Positions 19,600-31,232 of a DNA stretch of 60,000 nt are shown here, one piece after another (positions within the stretch are counted from its first letter, which is position 1; each line of letters starts with the position of its first letter). The DNA comes from Symsagittifera roscoffensis. Lineage: Eukaryota > Xenacoelomorpha > Acoela > Convolutidae. The notes below the pieces were generated by a model. That model worked only from the letters and a program-made list of their open reading frames with translations. It was not told the origin of the DNA and did not search any database. The stretch is taken from NCBI RefSeq assembly GCF_963678635.1, contig NC_087069.1:48442276-48502275 (forward strand). Direction: 5' to 3'. Both the position numbers and the translations under genes were made by a program.

Positions 19600-20230
19600 A
19601 ACCTTCCGATCTAGGAAAAGTGCCACCTTTGCTTGGTTTGTCAGGACTTGATTAAAAGTTTTCTTTTCATACTTCCTCTCTGGGTCCTTCATTCTTATCA
19701 ACTCGTCGTTGAGGTCAATCATGACATCGGAGTTCTTGTCCTAGGATGAACTGGTCGGACTCGTCAAGATTCTCGACGACCAGGAAACTCATCCAGAGAT
19801 GCCTCCCTCCTAGCTACAACGAGATGATGGGGGTCCTTCTGGTCACATATATTGCACCCTGAATAGCCGCTGCCAGTCTGATGTTAGTCAGAATCAGATC
19901 CGACCTATCGAAACCCATGTCGGTCCAAGTGCTCACAGGCATGACACTGACCACTGCCCCGGTATCCTTTCACGGAGAGTTGTCTGCCCTGCACGTCTAG
20001 TACATGCGCGGCCAGATCGGCTTCACTGACTATGCGGACTGCGTCTTGTTCAAGCAAGGCGTTGTGTCCGATTCTTCGGACCTTAAGCTCTTTTCGACGG
20101 ATGTAGATCCGGCCTACTTGGTCACTTGCATCGGTCACGTGGGCTATCGTGTAAATGTTTATGCCGTCCACATTCATCAAAATTGGATATGGTCCATAGC
20201 CTTCAATGAAGTGTCCATCTAGTCTCCATA
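19600..20230 (-). pseudogene. Protease region of gypsy-1
   Basis: The frame 20180-19905 reads VTDASDQVGRIYIRRKELKV and AVRIVSEADLAAHVLDVQGR, the stretch that in this gypsy lineage precedes and enters the retropepsin. The catalytic D-[ST]-G is not visible where it would be expected, because after VKGYRGSGQCHACEHL the frame decays. Further on MIDLNDELIRMKDPERKYEK appears at 19722. It would have matured the polyprotein. Confidence 0.5.
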
Positions 20231-20812
20231 GTCTCGGTCCGACTGTCTCGGTCCAACTTGGGATCTTTCTGTCTCAGGTAGTCCGCGTAGAAGTCCAGGT
20301 GTACTGCCGTGATCTCGGACGGTTCTCTCAAGTTCTTCACCACCCAATGGCACCCGACCGATATGATCGACATTAATTTCGTTCCCTCTCTTGTCATGCT
20401 GAAGGTCTTCCCCGAGTTGACATTCAACTTTAGACCCTGCATCTTGAGTTCCTGGTTATACTCTTCTCTCGCTGTTTTTCCTAGATTGTCAAGTTTCTCT
20501 CGCAGCTCTGTTGTTTCCAACTCTGTTCTTACCCACTGCTCAACCTCTTTGGTGGCCAATTTTAGCTAAACATTCTGTAGAGCGGTCTGTGCCGCTAGGA
20601 CATAATCTACTTTGAGCACACTAGCTGACTCTGTCTCCAGGTTCGAGGCAACCGCATCATCAGGTAAGGTTTTCACCTTGTTGGTCTTGAATGTGCCTCG
20701 GCTTCGTTTATTAGCGTGCTCGGCTAGACTTGACGCCCGAAAGTGCCTCTTTATGGCGAGGATGCTTCGCGTCTGCCACTGCATTCCAGAATTGAGGGCA
20801 ATCCGACTTAAA

Positions 20813-21834
20813 TTAACCCTCCAAATAGCAGAAGAAGAATCTCGGGCCATATTTAATTATGAGTTCTCTCACATATTCTTTGTGGTCCTCGTCGGTTGCA
20901 TCAACGTGGTCAAGAAAGTAACCTATCGCTTTCATGTTTTGCTTATAACTAGATCGAGCTGAAATGTGATGGTCAATCGAACCACAGTTCGAACATGACC
21001 TCCTCCTATCCAAGTCATCACGAGGTCTATACCAATTGGAGTTCGTGCCAGTATTCATTATTCGTTCCAATGTAGTTGCCCTAATTGCTGTTTTGCGGCC
21101 TTGGTTTTAGGAGCAAGTACTCACGCGATTTCATGCGCAAATCATCGGGTGTGGGTACTGAAACCGCTGACAAGGTGAAGTATGTGGCCAACATGGTTTT
21201 CAGCTCATCACCTTTTACTCCATTCATAAACTTTGAGGTAATGGCCTATTTCCGTTCCGTGATCCTCTCGTCGGGGTTAATTCTCTTTCTGAGTAATTCG
21301 AGGTCATTCAAAAACTTGTCTATGGATTCATCGTCTCTTTGACGCCTCTTTTCGAACTTCACCATAGCTTGATGTCCCTGCAACCCCGAGCCGAAACGAT
21401 CCAGCAAGATGTCAATTATTTTGCTGTCTCGTTCGTTTGTCCTTTTTGCCATTACACAGCTCAGGGTCTGCCCTCTAAGTTGCTCGCCAGGGCGCTGCGC
21501 TCCTGTTTCTCGGAGAGATTCTCCTCTTCAGGTATAATTTCATCACTGCTATCCAGGTGTCGATGCAGCCATCTGATTCAATCTTGTTCGATTTCGGCTT
21601 TTTGAGTGTCCTCCGTGACCTTTCTCCTCTTTCAGTTGACTTCGAGAGTTTGGTGATGAAAGTTTCAAGAGATACATTCAAAGGCTCAAACATTGAAGCG
21701 TACATCGTCGTGTCTTGCGAGACGGTAGTCAGATCTAGCACTGATTTGACTTGTGGCATTGTCGATAAACGTGGCAGCTGCTTCTGGCGGGACGGGATCC
21801 GTCCAACCCGACCTCGACCTGTGGTCAGGCTCAA
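20813..21834 (-). pseudogene. Gag capsid and zinc-knuckle part of gypsy-1
   Basis: The capsid-like text runs from KIESDGCIDTWIAVMKLYL (near 21590) through IIDILLDRFGSGLQGHQAMV and FEKRRQRDDESIDKFLNDLE to SKFMNGVKGDELKTMLATYF (near 21200), with a frame change near 21465 and a stop near 21250. A zinc knuckle follows at about 20990 as CSNCGSIDHH, whose last cysteine has become arginine (ISARSS). These parts build the retroelement particle and bind its RNA. Confidence 0.65.
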
Positions 21835-23159
21835 ATCTCGTTCTTGATCTCGGCTGCGCCCCTGCGCAAATGTGGGCTCCGGATTCGTCGCTTGCCTGAA
21901 GCGAGTCCCCCATTGGAGCAGGACGATTCTCTCGGTTGCTGCCGCTCAAGATCTCATCAAGCTCCTGCATCATAAGGTCAGCTTTTGCATCTAGTCTTTT
22001 CTCCAGGTTAGTCATCCTATGAGCATAGGTGTTGTCAAGATCGTTCAACAATCGCTCGATCTCTCTAGTTATCTTAACGTCTCTTTTTTGTGTCTCCTTG
22101 GTTGCCAGCGCCAAGCTTTTCGCCATGAACAGATCGGTGTCTCGAATCAGCTGAACCTAATCAATTCTCGCTTGAGAATTCCTCTGTCAGCTCGTCTCTC
22201 AATCTTTCATGGCATTTTTGAGCCCTATGTGTCAACTCGATCCATCATCTTGGTCATATGGTGTCGCAGTTTTTCAAGGCCTTTCTTTACACAGGCAAAC
22301 ATGTCACCCAATTCGCCGCCATTCCCAGCACTGGTGAAATCGATTGAGGTTAAAGCCTGGTGCTCAACGATGCATCACCCTTTTGTGTGCCTATCGACAT
22401 CATCAGCCTGTCGTATGTTGAGGATGCTCCCATCATAATCCCATCTGACATTGGTCTAGTTGGCGAGTCAGACATCGCTTTCTTGCTCTTCTCCTGTCTC
22501 GGGCTAAGTGTGAAGTACATGTCCGAGTGCACCAACCCCGGACCGCCATATCCAGTAGACAACCCATCAGTTCGAAACCACGCCATGCGTTTTCATCGTA
22601 CATTGTCTTGAAGCTTCTTTTCGCTTTTGAACTTGGTTTGCTTTTCTCTTGAACTTATGCTCGACATCATATTATTCTTACCCTGCTTGACTAGAGAGGA
22701 TTTCTCCTTTCTCCTACTATTGTTCTTGTTCTCCGATTTGGATGTCCTCCTAAACAACAATTCCTCTCGCACTCCAACCTAGGAACACTCCGAGGTCTCT
22801 TGAGTTTTCTCGGTTTCTTCCCGCTCAAAATCCTCGCCAGGCTCTTCTAGGTCCTCACGATGGTGTTGGTCGGGTCGGATTAGCATTTGCTCCCCTTCCT
22901 CGAAGGGTTCAGTTGGTGTCACTTTAGCCGCTCCGGCCTCGGCGTCCCGCTCCTCATCACCATCTCAGTTCTTCTCATTTCCTAGTTTCCTTCCGTTCAC
23001 TGAAAGATCACTATGACCTTTACTTGCTGCTTCACAAGCGAAAACGTCAGAGTTGCTACCAGTCGAGGATTGGCTACGCCGTGATTTAAACCTCCGCGTG
23101 CTTCCCGTGGTCAACCTGGGAGTCTTATTTGCTTCTTCTAGAGAGTCTCTACGCTGCAT
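21686..23159 (-). pseudogene. Gag N-terminal part of gypsy-1
   Basis: Gag most likely starts at the ATG at 23159 (MQRRDSLEEANKTPRL), the first in-frame start after the leader. The text is basic, serine-rich and interrupted by stops near 22963 and 22780. A coiled-coil-like section (TREIERLLNDLDNTYAHRMT) is open at 22126-21686. The region 20203-20559, downstream of the knuckle, gives another helical frame (ELETTELREKLDNLGKTARE) that joins gag to protease. Confidence 0.55.
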
Positions 23160-23319
23160 GTTTTGTCATACAAAAATTTATCTTTCGTCGACAATGCACA
23201 AGTACCAAAAACAAATTTGAGAAAACTTGCTTAAGACTGCTTACTCAATTCGTTCAATGTCAAAAATATCCCTTCAATCTCTTATATATGCTATAAGTCA
23301 CTCAGCTAAACTTACACAC

Positions 23320-23846
23320 AGGGACTGCCCAATGTTAAGTTATTACTAATTCCTCCCAGTCACCTAGTATAACAGTATCACAAAATTTCACAAGACATTA
23401 TTATCAATACACAAAACACAATTGATAATAAGATAAGAATACCCTGAAGGCGATAGCGATCTTTCGTTCAGTATCACTTTATCGCCACAGACGTCTCAAA
23501 TTACTGCTTCGTTTAAGATCAATCAATTTTTTTATAAAAGAGCAGTGATGGTTTCAGCACCAATAAATAAAAATTAGTCGTAAAGAAAAAGACTTCCCTC
23601 GGTTGGAACACTCCAAACGAACGAAGCCCAGGACAGTGTCTTCTCAAGTTAGTGTGCCTTGTCTAATACACTCACCGAAATCTTCTTTTATATGTCCTGC
23701 GGTTGCCTGAGCTGTCCTATTACGTAGCTCAAGGCAACCTCTTGATCGAATATATCTAGAGTCTAAGCAAAAGCTCTCCCACACCCGGACAGCTCCTGGT
23801 GCACGAGTGTAGGCAAAAACTTTGTCTTCTCAAGTGAGTGTGTCTT
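23320..23846 (-). repeat. Probable 5' LTR of gypsy-1 with primer-binding-site-like end
   Basis: On the minus strand a sequence ending ...AACA at 23333 is followed at once by TTGGGCAGTCCCTG, as expected for an LTR end next to a primer-binding site, about 160 bases before the gag ATG. The plus strand therefore begins TGTTAAGTTATTAC at 23333. The outer LTR edge is uncertain because the sequence merges into a tandem repeat at 23638. No matching 3' LTR was found in the window, so the call rests on one copy. Confidence 0.4.
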
Positions 23847-23930
23847 GTCTATTATACTCACCGATGTCTTCTTTTATGTGATCCCGGATTGCCCGAGCCT
23901 CCCTTTTAGGTAGCTCAAGGCAACCACACA
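23638..23930 (+). repeat. 187-bp tandem duplication linking the gypsy-1 LTR with R1
   Basis: GTCTTCTCAAGTTAGTGTG at 23638 recurs as GTCTTCTCAAGTGAGTGTG at 23825, and both are followed by CTCACCGA..TCTTCTTTTAT and, 70 bases on, by TAGCTCAAGGCAACC. The second copy is the left end of R1 and also matches the left end of R2 at 27989. This suggests that R is related to the LTR or was mobilised with it. Confidence 0.65.
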
Positions 23931-26321
23931 GCCAAAATAACAAAAAAAAAGTTTTGTTTGGATACTTTTGAAGAACCCAATTTAGAATCCAAAATTGATT
24001 GCAAAACTCCGGGTCAACTGGGCCACTATTTTGCCAATATACACGTCTCGTGAGTAGTTGACCTTCTAATTTGACATTAAAAGGATATCTAAGAATGTTT
24101 AAATTATCCCGGAGGGTCCCTCCAAATTTTCACTAAGGAGGGTAGTTAAAGGGCCTAAGTCACTTCGAAGGGTTATTTCGAATGATTGTTAAGAAATTTA
24201 GCTAAGTCCGGATAGTTACCTCGGATGGTACTCTAAATATTTAAGTTGCTTCGGAGGGTCCCCCTAAATTCACTAAGGAGGGTCAATAAGAGTCTCAAGT
24301 CACTCCGGAGGGTTACTTCGGAAGGTTCCCTCAACTTTCAAAACTTTTAAAGCCTGCCTTAAAGGGTCTCCAGCTTTTGTGAAAATGAGTTCAAACTGCC
24401 CAAATTTACTCTGGGGGTTTATTTGAACAATCTCGGAGGGTTCCGTGAAAAATTTCTACAAAGGACGGTTGTTAAGGGGCTTAACTGACTCCGGAGGGTT
24501 GCTTCGGAGGGTTCCCGAAAAATCACAAAAACAAGTATTTTCACCAATCCAAAGCAGCCGATCACGGTTCAAGTGGCTTAAAACAAGACGGGTTGAACGG
24601 GTCAACCTACCCAGTAGGATAATAATGTTGTTTTGTAAAAGTTTCTGTGCTCGGAGGTTTCCCTCCGAACTAACAAATTCTTAAAAACTTTTCTCTCCTA
24701 ATTTTATCAACCTAAAAACGGTTGCAGTTCAGAAAATTGGCAAAAACTTCGATTTACGGTACCAAATTATTCCGATCGGTTTGTTAGTCTTTGAGAAATC
24801 AACAAAAACAAGTTTGCCAAATTGGCCTTTTTTCACTACCTATATAGGTTCTCAGTGACTTTTTTCCGCAAATCTGGAAGAAAGTGCTTACAAATACTTG
24901 AAACGAGCGTAGTAGCACTGTACGGCACTGGAATATTGCAAACATTTGAACCAAACTTGGTTTGAAAACAAAATTTTGGTCAAAAACTATCAAATTCCTT
25001 CGTTTTCCGATTTTTAAGACTCTAGTTATATCCACGGAGCTATTCGGATATTCGGAGGGTTATTCAAAAATCGTTCTAGCAACCTAGCACGTTATGCTAG
25101 CAGGCTCCTGACGTAACATTTTTTATCGCTTCAGCTCTAAAAACTCAAAAGCTCAATTCTCAAAACATATTGACGAAATTCAGAAAATTACAAAAATTTG
25201 ATCGCTAAGTTTTTATTTTCGCCAAGTTCTACTAAGTCGTTTTCTGCACGGTTTCTTTAGTTAGGGGCTTGAACTACGTAGATGCTCACTGCGCAGAAGC
25301 TTTTTGTTGTCCGAAAAACTCCAAAACTCAAAATTCCTGGGGTTAACAGTTTGGTCGAAATTCAGTATTTTCCGACAAAATTGGGATGTTTCTTGGGTCT
25401 AAATGGGAGATCAGTAAATTTTAAACGGATATTAACCTATTAGTAAAGGTTAATCAAATTAATATACCCTCTCTTGCACCCTCTTCCCCACCACTTAGGT
25501 TAAGTCTTAATGAAATAGTACCCGAACGATACTAAAATTGTATCAACGATACCCAACAGTCGTTGTTGATGTAGTCCATGTTGTCCCTCGTTGAGCGTGG
25601 AACACGTCTATCAGCTTTCCACTCTACCCTCCGATCACTGGCAAAACTATCATTAACGTTCTCAAACAATCCAAAAACTAGGAAGGTCTGATCACACCCA
25701 GTCCGTAATTGATATCTATACTGTCATCCAAAGTTTTTTTCTACTGTTTGGGCCTTTTTTGGTTTTTTATTTTACTGTTTTTGTACTTTTTTGTTTTCAA
25801 GTAAACTTGTTTTTGGTTTTTTCTTGGTTGTAATTTTTTTGTGGTTTGATCTTACGTTTTCTCTTTTATTGTTTATAGTCCCAGGGCGTTGGGGTAAGCG
25901 GGCTCATGACTTCCCACCTAACCCTCCGGCCCCTGGAATTTTTGGTCTTAACTAATTTAAAAAGCTAAGTAGTACCAGGCGGAGGGTCGGTACCTTCCGC
26001 CTAATACAATACGGGACATTAAAGCCTCTAATTTGGACATACGCTCGGAGCGAAGGTTTCGTCGCTGAATTGTTTGCTGATCAAGATGGTCTCATGCCTT
26101 TAACAGGCCTACCCAGGAGCATCCTAAAAACGTCTATGTAACTTTCGTTCAAATTCTACAAATTGACAAAGCGTAGAAAAAGCTTCTATTGACGACTGAC
26201 CGGCGTCAGTTACCTAAATTCTACCCGTTTTCCACCGTCTAGACCTATTTCTCTAATCTCGCGGCACGGGAGGGCACTGATACGTTCCGGATGTCCCACT
26301 GGACCTTCCTTTCTTGTGGTT
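23847..26321 (+). repeat. R1: 2.5-kb GGAGGGT-rich repeat
   Basis: This copy is collinear with R2 (27989-30928) from GTCTATTATACTCACCGATG to CTTTCTTGTGGTT. The first kilobase is a dense field of TCGGAGGGTT / CTCCGGAGGGTTACTTCGGA variants, some flanked by TCCCTCC so that short G-rich hairpins can form. The middle is AT-rich. The last part has the conserved phrase GTCCCAGGGCGTTGGGGTAA and a GC-rich tail AATCTCGCGGCACGGGAGGG. No coding frame is conserved between the copies. Compared with R2 it lacks about 390 bases near 26240 and the 300 bases before PolB. Confidence 0.7.
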
Positions 26322-26990
26322 CATACTTCCAAGCAACAAGAACTAGATGCAAAATTGAAAGTTACTACACTATATGAACACAGAAAAAAAATTGATTGCT
26401 TCAGTGTTGATGGTTGCAACCATTGTGAGACTGTTTCTAAAGCAATGGTTTGTTAATTCCATTTTTGCCCTTGTCAATGAGCTAGAAAACGAGGAACCAA
26501 GAAAAGCGAAATGGATGAGCTTTGAATTGTTGGAGCTGTAATATAACTTTTCGATAAACTTTGCGATGTCAACAAAGTCGAAGAACTCGAAATGGATACA
26601 TGTTCCCTCTTTTTGGCTTTGGCAGGAGATTTAGATGAATGTATATTCCTCAGCAAGCCAGCAGAATGGATTGAAATGCGAAGCAAGGACTGTCGCGACG
26701 ATTTCAGAGCAGATGAAAAAAGTTTTTTTTCCACCGTACTTGCTGCTCTAAACATTAGAAACATGACAAGAGAGAACCAGTATTGTTCAAGGAGGCGTTC
26801 AGATGATCCGACATGTTATGCCTGTGTAGTAAAACCTATTGCTCTTATGATAGTAAAAAACAAAAGTATAAATTTACCAGTAAAGGACTGAACAAACGCG
26901 CATTAGAAGACTCTGGAGATGGCCCGATGACGAGAACTTGATAAGGCAGTAAATTTGAAGTCCACGAATAGATGATTTAGATGATTTTAA
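26322..26990 (+). pseudogene. PolB 3' fragment A (unit 1)
   Basis: Sequence from CATACTTCCAAGCAACAAG to about 26990 aligns with the palm/thumb end of PolB copy C (36750-38060). It contains the zinc-ribbon-like GGTTGCAACCATTGTGAGAC phrase and the motif C region at 26592, which reads MDTCS instead of the D-T-D of family-B polymerases. Relative to C it lacks about 640 bases between GATGAGCTTT and TTGGAGCTGTAATA, at the same place as copy B. It ends near a protein X copy pointing towards it. Confidence 0.7.
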
Positions 26991-27302
26991 ATGATGAACC
27001 ATGCAGTCCCAAATTCTCTGTAATTAAACTTTTTTCGTCGGAAATCTCTTTTCCTTAACGTATGTACAAGGCGTTTCTTAATATGTGAGCAAAATTTGTA
27101 TCGTTCATTTACTTGTGTTCTTATTTTTTTGAAACGTTTGGTGTGTTTCACCCTGAACTATTCATATATTCTCACAATTAAAAAAAATTGGAAAAAATAT
27201 AATTATTTAAAAGATAAAATTAATGACAAGCAGCGACTATTTGCAAAAATTATTAATCAAAGAGCTGTTGAGAGCTCTAGAGGTTTTCTACAGAACGCAG
27301 AG

Positions 27303-27716
27303 CTATTCGGGCTTCCATCGCTGGTGGTTGTTGCGGTGAGTGTTCTGAAGCATTGTTTCAGAGAACCCCTCATCTTCGTCTGATCCCATCTCCTCCACCC
27401 AAGGAAAGGGAAAATCGTTGACCGGCTGAGCCACATAACTAGAGTCAAGAATCTCGGGGTAGTTCATTCCCATCTGCTCGGGCACTTCTTCTATCATTCG
27501 CAATTTTCCAAGTTGGTTCTCTGTGATGGGAACATGCGTCATTAGAGGTTCGTTTAAATCCCTCCGCATCACCTCCACCATAAGCAAGATTTGCATTTGC
27601 ATGTCAATTCGTGCCAACAAAACTCCAGAGACAGTTTCTCGCACTTGATATTGTACTAGATCAGGTGAAAATTTTACTGAGTACATAAATTTGCTGCTTT
27701 GCACTGAGAGGAGCAT
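27303..27716 (-). pseudogene. Protein X copy A, C-terminus frameshifted
   Basis: The frame starts at a true ATG (27716, MLLSVQSSKFMYSVKF) and follows the 6280 copy closely: LVQYQVRETVSGVLLARIDM, then ITENQLGKLRMIEEVPEQMG and FPFPWVEEMGSDEDEGFSE. After that it goes out of frame and ends in HRNNHQRWKPE, where the 6280 copy reads RQAPVMEARPALRS. The acidic DEDEGFSE motif and the FPW motif are conserved, which suggests that they matter. It is convergent with PolB fragment A, 310 bases away. Confidence 0.65.
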
Positions 27717-27889
27717 TTTGAGCTATAAGTTGAGAAAAAGAAGAGTTGAGCAATTACCTGAGTTAAAGCAAGAACAATGAGTGATTTAGAACAGTGAGAT
27801 GAGGTAGTTGACGGTCAAATTGAATTAGTTTGAGTTTAATTTGGGTTAGTGAAGTTGGAAATAAAAACATTTTGAGCCAAGAGTGAGGG

Positions 27890-27988
27890 ATACCCTCAAC
27901 TCGTGTGTGTTTAACCAATCAGAAATGATTTTTTTCCTTATATGTTCTGTAGTCGTGTCCAATCAGATTTCAGCTCGCTCTAATTTTG
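27890..27988 (-). promoter_or_regulatory. CCAAT boxes upstream of protein X copy A, cut by R2
   Basis: CCAATCAG occurs at 27914 and 27959, the second in the phrase GTCGTGTCCAATCAGATTTC, just as in the other two promoter copies. The similarity to the intact promoter at 32.7 kb stops at CAGCTCGCTCTAATTTT (27988), where R2 begins. Confidence 0.6.
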
Positions 27989-30900
27989 GTCTATTACACT
28001 CACCGATCTCTTCTTTTACGTGTTCCCGGATTGCCCGAGCCTCCCTTTTAGGTAGCTCAAGGCAACCACACAACCAAAATAACAATAAAAAATTTTGTTC
28101 GGGTACTTTTGATGAACCAATTTAGAATCCAAATGTGATTGCAAATCACCGGGTCAACTGGGCTCACTATTTTCCCAATATACACGTCTCGTGAGTAGTC
28201 GACATTCTAATTTGACATTAAAAGGATATCTAAGAATGCTTAAATTATCCCGGAGGGTCCCTCCAAATTTTCACTGAGGAGGGTAGTTAAAGGGCCTAAG
28301 TCACATCGGAGGGTTACTTCGGAGGGTCTACCTAAATTCACTAAGGAGGGTCAATAAGAGTCTCAATTCACTCCGGAGGGTTACTTCGGAGGGTTTCCTC
28401 ATCTTTCAAAATTTTTCAAGTCTGCCTCAAAGGGTCTCCAGTTTTTGTGAAAATGAGTTCAAATTGCCACAATTTATTCTGGGGGTTATTTGAACAATCT
28501 CGGAGGGTTCCGTGAAAAATTTCTACAAAGGAGGGTTGTTAAGGTGCTTAATTGACTCCGGAGGGTTGCTTCGGAGGGTTCCCCAAAAATCACGAAAACA
28601 AGTTTTTTCACCAATCCGAAGCAGCCGATCACGGTTTATGTGGCTTAAAACAAGGTGGGTTGATCCGGTCAACCTACCCTGTAGGATAAAAATGTGGTTT
28701 TGTAAAAGCTTCTGCTGCTCGGAGGGTTCCCTAAAAGTTGGACCCTCCGCACTAACAATTCTTAAAAAGTTTTCTCTCCGAAACTTATCAACCTAAAAAC
28801 GGTGGCAGTTCAAAAAATGGCAATAACTTCGATTTATGGTTCCAACTTATTCCGATCCGTTTGTTAGTCTTTGAGAAATCAACAAAAACGCGTTTGCCAA
28901 ATTGGCCTTTTTCACTAACTATATAGGTTCTCAGTGACTTTTTCCGCAAATCTGGCTGAAAGTGCTTAACAATACTTGAAACGAGCGTCGTAGCCCTGTA
29001 CGGCACTAGAATAATGCAAAAATTTGGACCAAAATTGGTTTGGAAACAAAATTTTGGCCAAAAACTATCAAATTCCTTCGTTTTCCGATTTTTAAGACTC
29101 TAGTTATATCCACGGAGCTTTTCGGAGGGTTATTCAAAAATCGTTCTAGCAACCTAGCACATTACGCTAGCAGGCTCCTGGCGCAACATTTTTTATCGCT
29201 CCTGCTCTAAAGACCAAAAGCTCAATTCTCAAAAAATATTGACGAAATTCGGAAAATTACAATTTTTTTAAAGTCTTTTTCAAGTCTTATTCTGCGCGGT
29301 TTCTTTAGTTAGGGGGCTCGACTAAAGAAACCGCGCAGAAATAGAAACCGCGAAGTAGTAGCTCACTGCGTAGAAGCTTTTTTGTTGTCTGAAAAACTCC
29401 GAAATCCAAAATTTTTGGGGCTAACAATTTGGTCGAAATTCAGTATTTTCCGACAAAATTGGGATGTTTCTTGAATCTAAATGGGAGGTCAGTAATTTTT
29501 AAACGGATAATAACCTACTAGTAAATTTTAATCAAATTATTATACCCTCTTTTGCACCAAATTACCGGAGCTAAGATCCTTAAGTCGGAAAATCGCAATC
29601 GATGGGGGGTGCAAACGGACCGCGCCAATTGTGCCTTCCACCACTTAAGTTAAGTCTTAATGAAACAGTACCCGAACGATACTAAAATTGTATCAACGAT
29701 ACCAACAGTCGTTGTTGATGTAGTCCGTGTTGTCCCTCTTTGAGTCTGGAACACGTCTATCAGCTTGTCACTCTATCCTCCGGTCACTGGCAAAACTATC
29801 ATTAACGTGCTCAAATACTCAAACAACACTCACGGGGGGTACCTTACCCAACTACAAAACACTCGATCTTCGGATCAGAAATGATATAACACAATCTGAA
29901 ACAACAAAAAATAGGAAGGTCAGATCGCACACGTCCGTAAATGATAGATATACTGTCATTTAAAGTTTTTTTTTACTGTTTTTGGTCTTTTTTTGTTTTT
30001 TTTTTACTGTTTTTGTACTTTTTTTGTTTTCAAGTAAACTTGTTTTTGGTTTTTTCTTGGTTGTAAATTTTTTGTGGTTTGATCTTACGTTTTCTCTTTT
30101 ATTGTTTATAGTCCCAGGGCGTTGGGGTAAGCGGGCTCATGACTTCCCACCTAACCCTCCGGCCCCTGGAATTTTTGGTCTTAATCATGTTAAAAAGCTA
30201 AGTAGTACCAGGCGGAGGGTCGGTACCTTCCGCCTAATACAATACGGGACATTAAAGGCTGAGCGGGACATTACGCTGAATTGTTTGCTGATCAAGATGG
30301 TCTCATGCTTTTAACAGGCCTACCCAGGTGCATCATAAGAACGGTCTATGTAACATTCGCCCAAATACTACATATTGACGGAGCGTAGAAAAAGCACCTA
30401 TTGACGACTGAACGGCGTCAGTTACCTGAATTCTACCCGTTTTTCTACGTTTAGACCTAGCCAGTTGATTTTCTGGTCTGTTTAGGGCTAAGTAAAAAGT
30501 TACAATTTTTAGGCCATCAGTCTAACGACTTTTAATCAGCTTTCGTTACATACAAAAACAACCACATAAATGGGTGTCGGATCTCCAGACTAAGTGATTG
30601 CTATTAAAGACACAACTCGAATATCATATTCTACTATTCTTTTAGTGTCAGTTATAGAGTAAATTCATTGGAGATGGATTGACCATTTCCTCTTCTTAGC
30701 TACTCATGCTCTGAAATACTAAACAAAACTGCAGTTAATTCAATTGTTCAGGGCATTAAATGGCTAAAAAATCAGTTACATAGTTTCTCAATAGATTATA
30801 GTCTCTGGGCACAGGGCATCCAACTCCGTGCTCTCCCGGAGATAACGTTGTTATCTCTCCAATCTCGCGGCACGGGAGGGTACTGATAAGTTCCGGATGT

Positions 30901-31232
30901 CCCACTGGACCTTTCTTTCTTGTGGTTTCTTTCGGTATCTTATTTTGGTTTCTTATTACCATGATAAGCGGCCTATTTGTTCTCTGTTGACTTTCAACTG
31001 TTTTCCGTCCTGTCTTTTTCGATCGTGTAATTCGACTGTCTGTTATCTACTGGTTTTCTAGCCAAATGTGACCGTTCTTCTTAATTTCTGAGAAATGTTC
31101 CATCGCAATTCGAATTTTTAAAAATTGAAATTTTAGAACAATACGACCCTCTTTTTCATAACCAGTTCGCAATTTACGTCACTGGTGTTCATTTCCTGCT
31201 CGTCGGAGGGTTCGGCTCTGTCAATCCGGCGG
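27989..31232 (+). repeat. R2: second copy of the GGAGGGT-rich repeat, with extra segments
   Basis: R2 matches R1 up to 30928 and has three additions: about 85 bases near 29558-29640, a templated hairpin at 29290-29340, and about 395 bases at 30461-30855 without recognisable coding content. About 300 further bases (30929-31232) lie between the shared end and PolB fragment B; they include TCGTCGGAGGGTTCGGCTCT, so they probably belong to the longer form of R. R2 interrupts the promoter of unit 2. Confidence 0.7.
29290..29340. repeat. Perfect 20-bp inverted repeat with 11-nt loop in R2
   Basis: TTCTGCGCGGTTTCTTTAGT is followed by TAGGGGGCTCG and then by its exact reverse complement ACTAAAGAAACCGCGCAGAA; a third partial copy (AATAGAAACCGCGAAG) follows at once. 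R1 has only the left arm at the same place, so the right arm is a local inverted copy made in R2. Confidence 0.85.

Larger units (their letters stand above)
10914..23846 (-). mobile_element. Ty3/gypsy LTR retrotransposon (gypsy-1), decayed, split by a LINE
   Basis: On the minus strand the order is 5' LTR region (about 23333-23846), gag (23159 to about 20830), protease region (about 20180-19600), RNase H (about 19340-19020), a long linker, integrase zinc domain (about 17580-17507), a LINE insertion (about 13536-17506), integrase core (13519-12960), integrase C-terminal part and pol tail (about 12960-11690). The reverse transcriptase between protease and RNase H is missing. Stops and frame changes occur throughout. 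The element is clearly richer in GC than the flanking DNA, a sign of separate origin. The 3' LTR was not found and may lie in the gap. Confidence 0.8.

Noticed and set aside
30756-30962. 68-codon minus-strand frame in R2
   Set aside because: Not present as a frame in R1 and without recognisable features.
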